41,868 nt of DNA. Source: Lewinellaceae bacterium. Its GTDB lineage: Bacteria > Bacteroidota > Bacteroidia > Chitinophagales > Saprospiraceae. The translations under genes and the position numbers were made by a program. Under the pieces are notes generated by a model, which was not told the origin of the DNA, ran no database searches, and saw only the letters and a program-made list of their open reading frames with translations. Within the stretch, counting starts at the first letter, position 1. Every line of letters begins with the position of its first letter. The stretch spans positions 1 to 41,868 of the forward strand of contig JAHEJC010000010.1 of assembly GCA_024639065.1 (NCBI GenBank), written 5' to 3'. This document shows positions 35,216-41,868 of the stretch, piece by piece.

Positions 35216-35911
35216 TCATGATAAGCCCATCGCCAAGGTAACCATACTGATATTTTCCACCCCGGCCTCTCTTAATTTTAAAGCACAGGCCTCCAATGTA
35301 GCCCCAGTGGTAAGTACATCATCAACTAATAATACGTGTTGACCTTGGTGTAAATGACCTTGCTCCAGGCCAAACGCCTCATTCATGTTCTCTATGCGGT
35401 TGATTCGATTTTGTTTGGTTTGAGTCTTAGTTTGTTTTGATCGAATCAAAATTTTACTTTCTACCGGAATGTTCAATATATCACCAATTTCAGCAGCTAA
35501 TATTTCACTTTGATTAAATCCTCTTTTTCTAAATTTAGCGGGGTGTAATGGCACTGGAATTATTATATCTACTTTTTGAAACAAAGATGATCCATAAATC
35601 TTTTGACCTATTTCTTGACCAAATCTTTTACCGATTTTAGTCATTTCATTATACTTAAATTGGTGGATTAAATTTTCAATGATGTAAGAATAAACAAATA
35701 AAGCAGCTCCAGCACGTATGGGAACTCGTCCTACAAAGTGTCGTTCAAATGCATTTGCTGGTTGATTAAAATGATCTGTATATGGCAAATGATATAAACA
35801 ATCCAGGCACAGAAAATCGCTTCTTCTTGACTCTTGTTTGTTGCACCCCAGACATTCCTCCGGAAAAGCTAAGTGTATTAATCCATCCCAAAGATCATTG
35901 AATAGAGTCAT
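35216..35911 (-). CDS. comF: ComF-family phosphoribosyltransferase-like protein
   Basis: A 231-residue ComF/GntX-type protein. The N-terminal double zinc-ribbon Cys pairs are visible (CLGC at the start, then CLDC), followed by the PRTase fold with VDIIIPVPLHPAKFRKRGFNQSE and the PRPP-binding loop VLLVDDVLTTGATLEAC. In naturally transformable bacteria ComF is needed for DNA uptake or processing; in others its role is unclear. It lies 14 bp behind the GH29-like gene on the same strand and may be read from the same transcript, though the functions look unrelated. ATG start. Confidence 0.9.
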   Translation of the reverse strand: MTLFNDLWDGLIHLAFPEECLGCNKQESRRSDFLCLDCLYHLPYTDHFNQPANAFERHFVGRVPIRAGAALFVYSYIIENLIHQFKYNEMTKIGKRFGQEIGQKIYGSSLFQKVDIIIPVPLHPAKFRKRGFNQSEILAAEIGDILNIPVESKILIRSKQTKTQTKQNRINRIENMNEAFGLEQGHLHQGQHVLLVDDVLTTGATLEACALKLREAGVENISMVTLAMGLS

Positions 35912-35925
35912 CGTCCATTTGAAAT

Positions 35926-38130
35926 TTATTCGATAATAATTTCATCTAAAAAGACCCATGAAGGTTGACCTTCGTTTGGATGAGTGCTTGGACAGACTCC
36001 AATATTCTTAGCGTGAATATATATGTATCGAGCATTGGTATTGTAAACAGGAGTTTCATATAAGTCAACCATTTCTTCATTTAATGGGTGCTCTCTTATT
36101 TTTGATAGTCGCTTAAATCCTTTGTAATTAAATAAATCGTTGGATACTTCAATATTAATTGCTGAAGGTGCGAATACGTTTTTGGAAGGATTATGCAAAT
36201 AGCCCAGTTTAATCTTTCTAATTTTACGTTGTTCTCCCAGATCTATAACTATTTCAGCATCGTCCTCAAGAAAACCCATCCATTTCCCTGTTCCCATTTC
36301 TTCTTCCTTGCCCCGTTTACCATCAATCAGAAGACTGGGACTATAACCCTTATAAGGATCGCTTGGGTGAGATTCTAAAATCACTTCACCAAAGGTTAAG
36401 TTAGATTTAATGTTTTTACTAATTTCCTTACTAGGCGTTAGACCCTCAACAAAAGCCTTAGCTCGTAAGTAGGTTGGTTTTTTTACAATAAAAGGTCGTT
36501 TATACAATTTAGACTGAGTCGACGGTTTAGATCCATCTAAAGTATAAAATAGCATTGCATCCGGATGAACACTTTGCAAAGTTACTTTGGTAGTTGGGTC
36601 TCCTGCATCTTCAACAATAATTCGAGGGGTCCGTACAAATCCTTTTACATTCGAAATTTTTAAAACATATGCATCCCGGGAATCTAAAAGGTCGTTCGTG
36701 TAATCGGGAACACTGATCCTAATGTTGTTTTGAATTTGTGCCCATTCAATTTTTTGGTTATTGGCAAGGAAAGAGATCTCTGTATCAATAGTCGCTTCGA
36801 CATCCTGAAGCCAAAGAGCGCCAGGCCGATATTTAGGTAAAATCGCAAATAAATCAGATCCATTATAGGTGAAAAACATTTCTATTACAGCCTGCTTTTC
36901 TTTAGGATGGATCGTATTGATCATAATATGGTCGTAGGTTACATACCTTGAAAGATCTTCTTCATCCGGCCTAAATCCGGTAGTCCATTGACATGAATTT
37001 TTCCAGGGCTTTGTTGAGTAGATTGCTGCTCCATTAATATTCAGCCAAGCTCCTAACTGTTTTAATCGCTCTTGCTGTATCAAAGGAATGTTGCCATCTC
37101 CGTCCGGTCCAATATTTATTAATAAATTTCCACCTCTACTTACGATATCGGATAATGTAAGAATAAGTGCTTGGCTGCTTGCATATGAATCAAGGTCCTC
37201 ATTTCGATTGTATCCCATTGAAAAACCAAGCGCTCGATGTTCTTCCCATACCTGTTGATATGCATCAGCTCCTATTGAATATTCGGTAGTATGATAACCT
37301 CCATGAAGATGTCTAGTATCCTTACCCCATCGATCATTCAGCACAATACCATCACCCGCCTTTGATTGATTATAAATCCAGGAAACTAATTGAGCAGCAT
37401 TCCATTCTTCGCTACTAAGTTCCCAATCTCCAGTAGTCCATAGTATATCTGGTTTATAGGTATCAACCAGATCTTTTATTTGGGGGTGTAAATGATCCCG
37501 AACAAATTTTTTCTTATCTGAACTCCACCAAGGGTGGAACCATTCTTGAAGGGCATAGGATAAACCCCATTTTAGATCTGTAGAATTGACGGCAACTTTA
37601 AATTGCCCAACCAAATCTTGCTTAGGTCCCACTGACAAGCTGTTCCAATTAAACCCCCGATCATTTGCTTCCTTGCTGGGCCATAAGCAATAGCCATCAA
37701 GATGTTTTGCACTAAAAATGACATATTTAGCTCCGGCAGCTTGAACCGTCTTGATCCAATCATCAGGATCAAAGGAAATGGCCTTAAAGTCATAACTGAG
37801 GTCATAGTAATTGACATCTGGCCCGTATTTTTTCTGGTGATAATCATATACTTCGGATCCAAGGTAATCTCCATTACCAGAAACCGTGCGGTTAATCAAC
37901 CAATATTGGTACCAACTTGCAAAACTGCCGTTCGGAGACCAAGCAGCAACAGAATAGGGTCCCCATTGGATATGTACACCCACTTTGGCTTGTTCAAACC
38001 AAGCTGGAATAGGTCTTGAATCCAGCGAAGACCATTTATCTTGATTTGATTGACCATTTATAACAAATGAGATAAAAATAAATAAAACCATAAAAGGAAA
38101 AATTTTACCCCATTTCCTAACAGTAGCCAT
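35926..38130 (-). CDS. GH29 alpha-L-fucosidase-like protein with altered active-site motifs
   Basis: A 734-residue exported protein with a signal peptide (about 1-27). The GH29 TIM barrel spans about 30-370 (YGPDVNYYDLSYDFKAISFDPDDW, AGAKYVIFSAKHLDGY, VLNDRWG, GGNLLINIGPDGDGNIP). A beta-sandwich follows, then a chitobiase C-terminal-like module (about 500-575; LFYTLDGSKPSTQSKLYKRP) and an F5/8-type carbohydrate-binding module (about 585-734). The family cleaves alpha-L-fucose. However, the nucleophile motif WSDGEW of classical members reads WTTGDW here, so the expected Asp is Thr233. The usual fucose-contacting HWG and KHH motifs read QWG (Gln55) and KHL (Leu144). The fold is clear; fucosidase activity is doubtful. 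ATG start; 14 bp before comF. Confidence 0.82.
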   Translation of the reverse strand: MATVRKWGKIFPFMVLFIFISFVINGQSNQDKWSSLDSRPIPAWFEQAKVGVHIQWGPYSVAAWSPNGSFASWYQYWLINRTVSGNGDYLGSEVYDYHQKKYGPDVNYYDLSYDFKAISFDPDDWIKTVQAAGAKYVIFSAKHLDGYCLWPSKEANDRGFNWNSLSVGPKQDLVGQFKVAVNSTDLKWGLSYALQEWFHPWWSSDKKKFVRDHLHPQIKDLVDTYKPDILWTTGDWELSSEEWNAAQLVSWIYNQSKAGDGIVLNDRWGKDTRHLHGGYHTTEYSIGADAYQQVWEEHRALGFSMGYNRNEDLDSYASSQALILTLSDIVSRGGNLLINIGPDGDGNIPLIQQERLKQLGAWLNINGAAIYSTKPWKNSCQWTTGFRPDEEDLSRYVTYDHIMINTIHPKEKQAVIEMFFTYNGSDLFAILPKYRPGALWLQDVEATIDTEISFLANNQKIEWAQIQNNIRISVPDYTNDLLDSRDAYVLKISNVKGFVRTPRIIVEDAGDPTTKVTLQSVHPDAMLFYTLDGSKPSTQSKLYKRPFIVKKPTYLRAKAFVEGLTPSKEISKNIKSNLTFGEVILESHPSDPYKGYSPSLLIDGKRGKEEEMGTGKWMGFLEDDAEIVIDLGEQRKIRKIKLGYLHNPSKNVFAPSAINIEVSNDLFNYKGFKRLSKIREHPLNEEMVDLYETPVYNTNARYIYIHAKNIGVCPSTHPNEGQPSWVFLDEIIIE

Positions 38131-38184
38131 ATTACATAATTTTCTAATGCAAAAGAAAGAAAAAATTAATAAAGGAGTAACTCA

Positions 38185-38208
38185 TTGAAACAAAGATTAT
38201 TGTTTCAA
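38185..38208. promoter_or_regulatory. 24-bp inverted repeat upstream of the GH29-like gene, candidate operator
   Basis: Arms TTGAAACAA (38185-38193) and TTGTTTCAA (38200-38208) are perfect complements around the 6-bp spacer AGATTA. It lies 55-78 bp before the start codon of the GH29-like gene, in the position of a promoter-proximal operator. A dimeric HTH regulator (LacI, GntR or similar) could bind it; none is encoded nearby. Confidence 0.55.
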
Positions 38209-38246
38209 GCATTCAATCCTAAAGATTATGAAATATTAACCCTGAC

Positions 38247-38270
38247 TAAATAATGTGATCACATTATTTA
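38247..38270. promoter_or_regulatory. 24-bp perfect palindrome, candidate operator
   Basis: TAAATAATGTGA is followed directly by its exact complement TCACATTATTTA. The core TGTGATCACA has CRP-like half-sites but no spacer, so it is not a CRP site in the classical sense. It lies 117-140 bp upstream of the GH29-like gene and could serve a homodimeric regulator. Confidence 0.55.
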
Positions 38271-38525
38271 AACTCAGTAAATACATTTGATCGAATATAT
38301 TGAGCAAACAAGAAAAAAAGCCCCGGCCAACTAGACTATTAATTCCTATTTAAATAAATAAAGGCAATTGGAACAACTTGGGAAGTTGGAATATTCAGGT
38401 TGGATATAAATTTAACGAACATTTTTAATGTAAATTATTGGGCTTCAAAAATTAATTTAAATGCACCCTATTCTGGAAAGTACCTTCGGAAGAATATTCC
38501 TGGATCCAAATTTGGCAAATTCCGA

Positions 38526-38843
38526 TTATTTATATTTAGTGGCTAGATAGCCGTATTTTGTATCAGGATCCATACATAAATAACAAGGTTTTTCGTTACG
38601 CAGAATGTCCAGAATTCTGGGAAAATCGTCGATCGAATAATTTAGCACCATATTCTGATTACCGAAATATAAATTGTTAGGCACTTTATTTTTCCAAAAA
38701 CGCAAAGTCCCCACTGGTTCTGTTTCATCCATATTTTCAAGAACTTTTGAACAGAATACGACAATCAGGTCTTCTTTGTCAGGATTATCTGGTGTTAGAT
38801 AGTTTATATGGTACGTATCAAATTTATGAAAAAATACAGGCAT
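38526..38843 (-). CDS. hypothetical protein, 105 residues, not recognised
   Basis: A small soluble protein with an ATG start and a balanced composition, no signal peptide and no transmembrane segment. Visible features are an acidic N-terminal stretch (YLTPDNPDKEDLIVVF), a central GTLRFWKNKVPNNLYFG, and a Cys-containing end (PCYLCMDPDTKYGYLATKYK). The alternating hydrophobic pattern suggests an alpha/beta fold, so I think it is a real gene rather than a chance frame. I do not recognise a family. It stands alone: 395 bp to the next minus-strand gene, and no obvious operon partner. Confidence 0.55.
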   Translation of the reverse strand: MPVFFHKFDTYHINYLTPDNPDKEDLIVVFCSKVLENMDETEPVGTLRFWKNKVPNNLYFGNQNMVLNYSIDDFPRILDILRNEKPCYLCMDPDTKYGYLATKYK

Positions 38844-39134
38844 ACTTTGCGATTGATTTTATAAATATGTAGGTGAAATAAGAGAGATGGAATCAAAAAT
38901 AAAAAAATTGATCTACAAATGGGGCGCTGATACAAATGAATAGTTATTAAGCTGAACAACTGGAAGCGTGAATATTATTTAAAAAAAGTACGCAACAGAA
39001 TGGTAAGGGCATATTCTATCAAGGTTGGGACGTAAGACAATTTCTATGTATCTTAAAAACAAACTAAGCAAAAACGCTTTTTGGGCTTGAATGGTTTTGA
39101 ATATCAATATTTCTAACCAAAATATGTACGTCTA
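38844..39134. other. 291-bp divergent intergenic region
   Basis: AT-rich gap between the 105-residue gene and the SRPBCC-like gene. I see no strong promoter match, no RNA gene and no repeat. One 18-codon frame (starting MESKIKKLIY, near 38887) is too short to call. Confidence 0.4.
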
Positions 39135-39590
39135 ATGTTAAAAGGCAGAGTAGTTGAATCCAAATTTGCAATCAATAACTTGGATCCTTTTTTGTGCATA
39201 GCAGCATTTACTGAAAATACGCATTTGTCTGCCTGGTGGGGAGTATCAAAAAGCTTGATAGAATTAAGAGCCGGAGGCATTTATAGTTTAGCATGGTTGC
39301 ATGATGAATCTGGTTTTAGTTTCATAAGTAGTGGCCTGGTGCGATCGTATCGTGCAGGTCATCATCTTATATTGGATCGATTAATCTATATGAATCCAGC
39401 TATAAAGATATTAGGACCAATGTCTTTAGATATCCGAATCAGCCATGATGGTAATACGGATTGGTTACGAGTTATTCAATCAGGATATCAAGAAGGAACA
39501 GACTGGGATTGGTATTATGAAGCGGTCAGAATAGGATGGCCTAAAGCACTTGGTCTTTTAGAAGACTACTTAACAAAATTGGAAAACTAA
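39135..39590 (+). CDS. SRPBCC/AHSA1-like domain protein
   Basis: A 151-residue single-domain protein. The pattern fits START/SRPBCC (AHSA1-like) proteins: an early FTENTHLSAWWG segment (the usual position of the fixed WW motif), a central beta-sheet region (RAGGIYSLAWLHDESGFSFISSG), and a C-terminal GYQEGTDWDWYYEAVRIGWPKALGLLEDYL helix. These proteins bind hydrophobic ligands or act in stress responses; the ligand here is unknown. ATG start. It converges on the DUF5916-type gene with 13 bp between the two stop codons. Confidence 0.7.
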   Translation: MLKGRVVESKFAINNLDPFLCIAAFTENTHLSAWWGVSKSLIELRAGGIYSLAWLHDESGFSFISSGLVRSYRAGHHLILDRLIYMNPAIKILGPMSLDIRISHDGNTDWLRVIQSGYQEGTDWDWYYEAVRIGWPKALGLLEDYLTKLEN

Positions 39591-39603
39591 AACTCATTTT
39601 GTT

Positions 39604-41868
39604 CTACTGGATAATTCTAAAAGTAACTTTAATCGTAAATCTAGAAGGGATTCCCCCCTCAAATAAATTATCCATAACTGTATCTAATAAAGGTTTATCT
39701 AGGGCATCATATTTTCTGTGATTGATCGCCCAAATGCAATAGACCTGCGACCCCGGCCTGTATTCCCATCTCAATACAAAATTGGATCTGAATTGAAAAT
39801 AATTAAAAGAGCGATCCATAAAGGTAGTTTTTGAATCATCTTCAATCCACAGAATAGAACTTAAATTATCCGTTCTTACCCCAATTCCAACTGAACGATT
39901 TGAGAGCTGATTATTCATCGGGTCTTGAAGTTTTTTATAATGACTATAAATCCCTTTTGAATGATAGAGTTGCCCCCAATACTGCAAAGACATTCTGGGC
40001 GAAAAAATATATTCAAAGCGTTGAGACCAAGAGACCGTTCTCCTGTCTAAGGTAGCTAATAAATAATTTTCAGCTTTTAAGGAAGTGTGAACCCATTGTT
40101 GCTGATTTGTTTCCTGTTTAAAGAAAATAGTTGAATTCATCAAAATATTATTAATAGGTCGATAGGAAACCTGGCCTTGTACCTGTGAGTACTTATAACC
40201 TTGATCCGACTTGATGGCTGGAATGAAAGTGAAATATTTTAGTTCCAAAGCCAAAAGCTTTCGGCGGTCAGAATGAATGACTAGGCGTGGCGTCCAGCCT
40301 CGAGTTTGTTGCATTGCTGGTCCTCCACGCAATGCTTTGGTAGAGATAGATAGGCCCTTATAGGAAAGCCCCAAATTTACTCCCCAGAAATTTTTAAATT
40401 GGGATTGGAGGTTCCACTGAACAGCTTGATAATTGAGTTGACCCGAAAAGTCCCAAGCCAGCCAATGCGTAGCATTCCAGTACATCCATCGCAGGCCTTT
40501 CATCGGATTCTCTACTTGTTTACGCAACCAGGCATAATGAAAGATTTCGTCAGCAGAATACATATAACCAGCATCATTTAAGTCTAGCTCAGGAGATCTA
40601 TGCGTAAGACCAGTTTCCCAATACAGGTTTTTACTTCTGTGATATCTACTCAACTTAATATGAGCGCCTGTGCCCGTAAGGTTTTTATCCGTTGAATCTA
40701 CTTGTAAATGATTGGCTCCAGGTCGTTGAAAGTAATGTTCAAATGAGTGCTGTTTTCTGGTAATTGACCGATTAGACCCAACCAAATGACTAAACACCAT
40801 ATTCCCCGAAAAACGCCATTCTCCCCATTTGTGAGTAAATTGAACTCCAGATGCTAATGCTGATTTTATCAATAGATCTTCCAGGAGCCTTGAATTGAGT
40901 ACCCGCTGAGTTGAAGTCATCTGCCATTCCAGGGTAGATTGGGAAGAAAGCGGTAAACTTACTTTCCCAACTGTAAAATGTGTAGCAGGCTCTAATTCAA
41001 GTACCGCTACCGAATCTCCTTGAATAATCGTATGCTTCTGTTCTGCTAAGGAATAAGCGTGAAGAAACGCATATTGCTTCCCAGAGGAGGAGGTATTGAC
41101 ATACTTCAAAGCGCCAGCAATATCTGTTTCTAAAAATGGATCATCGGTTTTGTGCTTTAAAGTAGGTGATTTACCGATTCTTCGTGAATAGAAAAGTTGA
41201 TCTTGACTGAATGAACCCTTTGCTAAGGATTCGGTTATAGGCATTTCCAGTCGATCTTTTTGTTCTGTAAAAAGAGGACGCCTTTCTTTCTGAAACAGCT
41301 GGTACCCATCAATAACTAGTTCAGCCGGATCGGCTTCCACCTGCCCAAAATCTGGATGAATTGAAAATTGAAGAGATCCTGCATTAGTAAAATTGAGCCG
41401 CCCATCAAGTCCTATTTTGGGTTTTGATTGGAACGCGTGATTCTTAAGGCCCGTAACCGAAAAGTATGGTGTATAATCTTGAATTAATTTTCGACTGGTA
41501 GACTCAATGCCTTTCAGTTTTCCAAAGCCCGATAAATAATCTTGCTGAGAGCGGGGTATAAATTGCCACATGGAAGTTTCTCCCAATCGAAAATTCTTTC
41601 TGACTACTTGGATACCAAGTTCGCCGGTTTCATCCGACCAATTGACTTGGTGAAACGGTATCCTCATTTCTACTTGCCAACCTCTTTCCGTTATCATGAC
41701 AGCTGCATCCCAAACTGGATTCCATGATGTATCCCATTTTCTCCCATTCAAAGTTACATATTCATCCCCTTTCACGCCGGCAGCAGTCACGCTGAACGAA
41801 TAAGCTGCTTCTCCATGACCATCTGTATCTAATAAGAATTCGACATAATCCCCCTCAAAACTATCGTG
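39604..41868 (-). CDS. DUF5916-type outer-membrane protein, 5' end outside the window
   Basis: The frame stays open to the right edge: 26 codons (HDSFEGDYVEFLLDTDG) precede the GTG at 41790, so that codon is internal and the true start lies outside. At least 754 residues are encoded. The visible N-terminal part looks like a family 9 carbohydrate-binding-like module (EFLLDTDGHGEAAYSFSVTAAG, GWQVEMRIPFHQVNW). Then comes a large region with alternating aromatic strands (FTNAGSLQFSIHPDFGQVEADPAELVIDGYQLFQKERRPLFTE), ending in a beta-rich stretch to VTFRIIQ. This matches DUF5916 proteins of Bacteroidota, predicted outer-membrane barrels of unknown function, often near peptidases or amidohydrolases. 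Confidence 0.82.
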   Translation of the reverse strand, partial: HDSFEGDYVEFLLDTDGHGEAAYSFSVTAAGVKGDEYVTLNGRKWDTSWNPVWDAAVMITERGWQVEMRIPFHQVNWSDETGELGIQVVRKNFRLGETSMWQFIPRSQQDYLSGFGKLKGIESTSRKLIQDYTPYFSVTGLKNHAFQSKPKIGLDGRLNFTNAGSLQFSIHPDFGQVEADPAELVIDGYQLFQKERRPLFTEQKDRLEMPITESLAKGSFSQDQLFYSRRIGKSPTLKHKTDDPFLETDIAGALKYVNTSSSGKQYAFLHAYSLAEQKHTIIQGDSVAVLELEPATHFTVGKVSLPLSSQSTLEWQMTSTQRVLNSRLLEDLLIKSALASGVQFTHKWGEWRFSGNMVFSHLVGSNRSITRKQHSFEHYFQRPGANHLQVDSTDKNLTGTGAHIKLSRYHRSKNLYWETGLTHRSPELDLNDAGYMYSADEIFHYAWLRKQVENPMKGLRWMYWNATHWLAWDFSGQLNYQAVQWNLQSQFKNFWGVNLGLSYKGLSISTKALRGGPAMQQTRGWTPRLVIHSDRRKLLALELKYFTFIPAIKSDQGYKYSQVQGQVSYRPINNILMNSTIFFKQETNQQQWVHTSLKAENYLLATLDRRTVSWSQRFEYIFSPRMSLQYWGQLYHSKGIYSHYKKLQDPMNNQLSNRSVGIGVRTDNLSSILWIEDDSKTTFMDRSFNYFQFRSNFVLRWEYRPGSQVYCIWAINHRKYDALDKPLLDTVMDNLFEGGIPSRFTIKVTFRIIQ

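Larger units (their letters stand above)
38131..38525. other. 395-bp intergenic region with palindromic elements
   Basis: The gap lies upstream of the GH29-like gene and downstream of the 105-residue gene, both on the minus strand. It contains two 24-bp perfect palindromic elements (38185-38208 and 38247-38270), a short hairpin CAACTT-GGG-AAGTTG (38374-38388) and a 10-bp palindrome CCAAATTTGG near 38507. I see no coding frame, tRNA or insertion-sequence end. Confidence 0.6.

Noticed and set aside
38247-38270. Palindrome as a CRP site
   Set aside because: Half-sites TGTGA/TCACA abut directly, whereas CRP sites need a 6-bp spacer.
38887-38943. 18-codon plus-strand frame starting MESKIKKLIY
   Set aside because: Too short and without context to separate from chance.
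41542-41790. GTG at 41790 as start of the DUF5916-type gene
   Set aside because: The frame continues without a stop to the window edge and the upstream residues fit the same binding module, so the gene is 5' truncated by the window.

Overview
The window reads as chromosome of a low-GC member of the Bacteroidota, most likely a free-living, polymer-degrading lineage of the Saprospiria/Cytophaga type. Four things point that way: two large secreted proteins with C-terminal type IX secretion (T9SS) sorting domains, a PorE-like TPR/PD40/OmpA protein, several candidate promoters of the Bacteroidetes TAnnTTTG type, and a mevalonate-kinase-like gene. The genus is an inference. I see no phage genes, insertion sequence, CRISPR array, rRNA or tRNA.

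Region 1 (1-10.7 kb). A Uma2-family gene is cut by the left edge. Next comes a tight four-gene minus-strand operon for trans-4-hydroxy-L-proline catabolism: deaminase, alpha-ketoglutaric semialdehyde dehydrogenase, 4-hydroxyproline 2-epimerase and FAD D-hydroxyproline dehydrogenase. Together they would carry hydroxyproline to alpha-ketoglutarate. A divergent AraC-family regulator shares its promoter region, where a 21-bp direct repeat looks like an operator. Beyond it lie a DASS/SLC13 di- or tricarboxylate transporter and a secreted PQQ-type sugar dehydrogenase with Ig, PA14 and T9SS domains.

Region 2 (10.8-18.3 kb). A lipoprotein sulfatase is followed 8 bp later by an MFS transporter. Then, on the minus strand, come an ArsC/LMW-phosphatase-like protein, an aldo/keto reductase, an OmpA-domain lipoprotein and an overlapping ydbS/ydbT-like PH-domain membrane pair.

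Region 3 (18.3-34.8 kb). This holds mostly housekeeping genes. They are mfd, a 1213-residue secreted metalloprotease with ten Cys-rich 24-residue repeats between three GEVED domains, a mevalonate-kinase-like gene, and a minus-strand run birA-cinA-E2 acyltransferase-PorE-like. The divergent rsfS-ftsH pair closes the region.

Region 4 (34.8-41.9 kb). This region has looser gene packing. It contains a structured GC-rich inverted repeat, comF, a GH29 fucosidase-like protein whose catalytic motif looks altered, two perfect 24-bp palindromic elements upstream of it, an unrecognised 105-residue protein, an SRPBCC-like protein, and a DUF5916-type outer-membrane protein cut by the right edge.

The window fits a bacterium that secretes enzymes against sulfated or fucosylated polysaccharide and proteins, and that can use hydroxyproline as carbon and nitrogen source. 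I found no clearly new multi-gene system. The most unusual signals are the GH29-like protein with its palindromes, the Cys-repeat metalloprotease, and the 35.1 kb inverted repeat.
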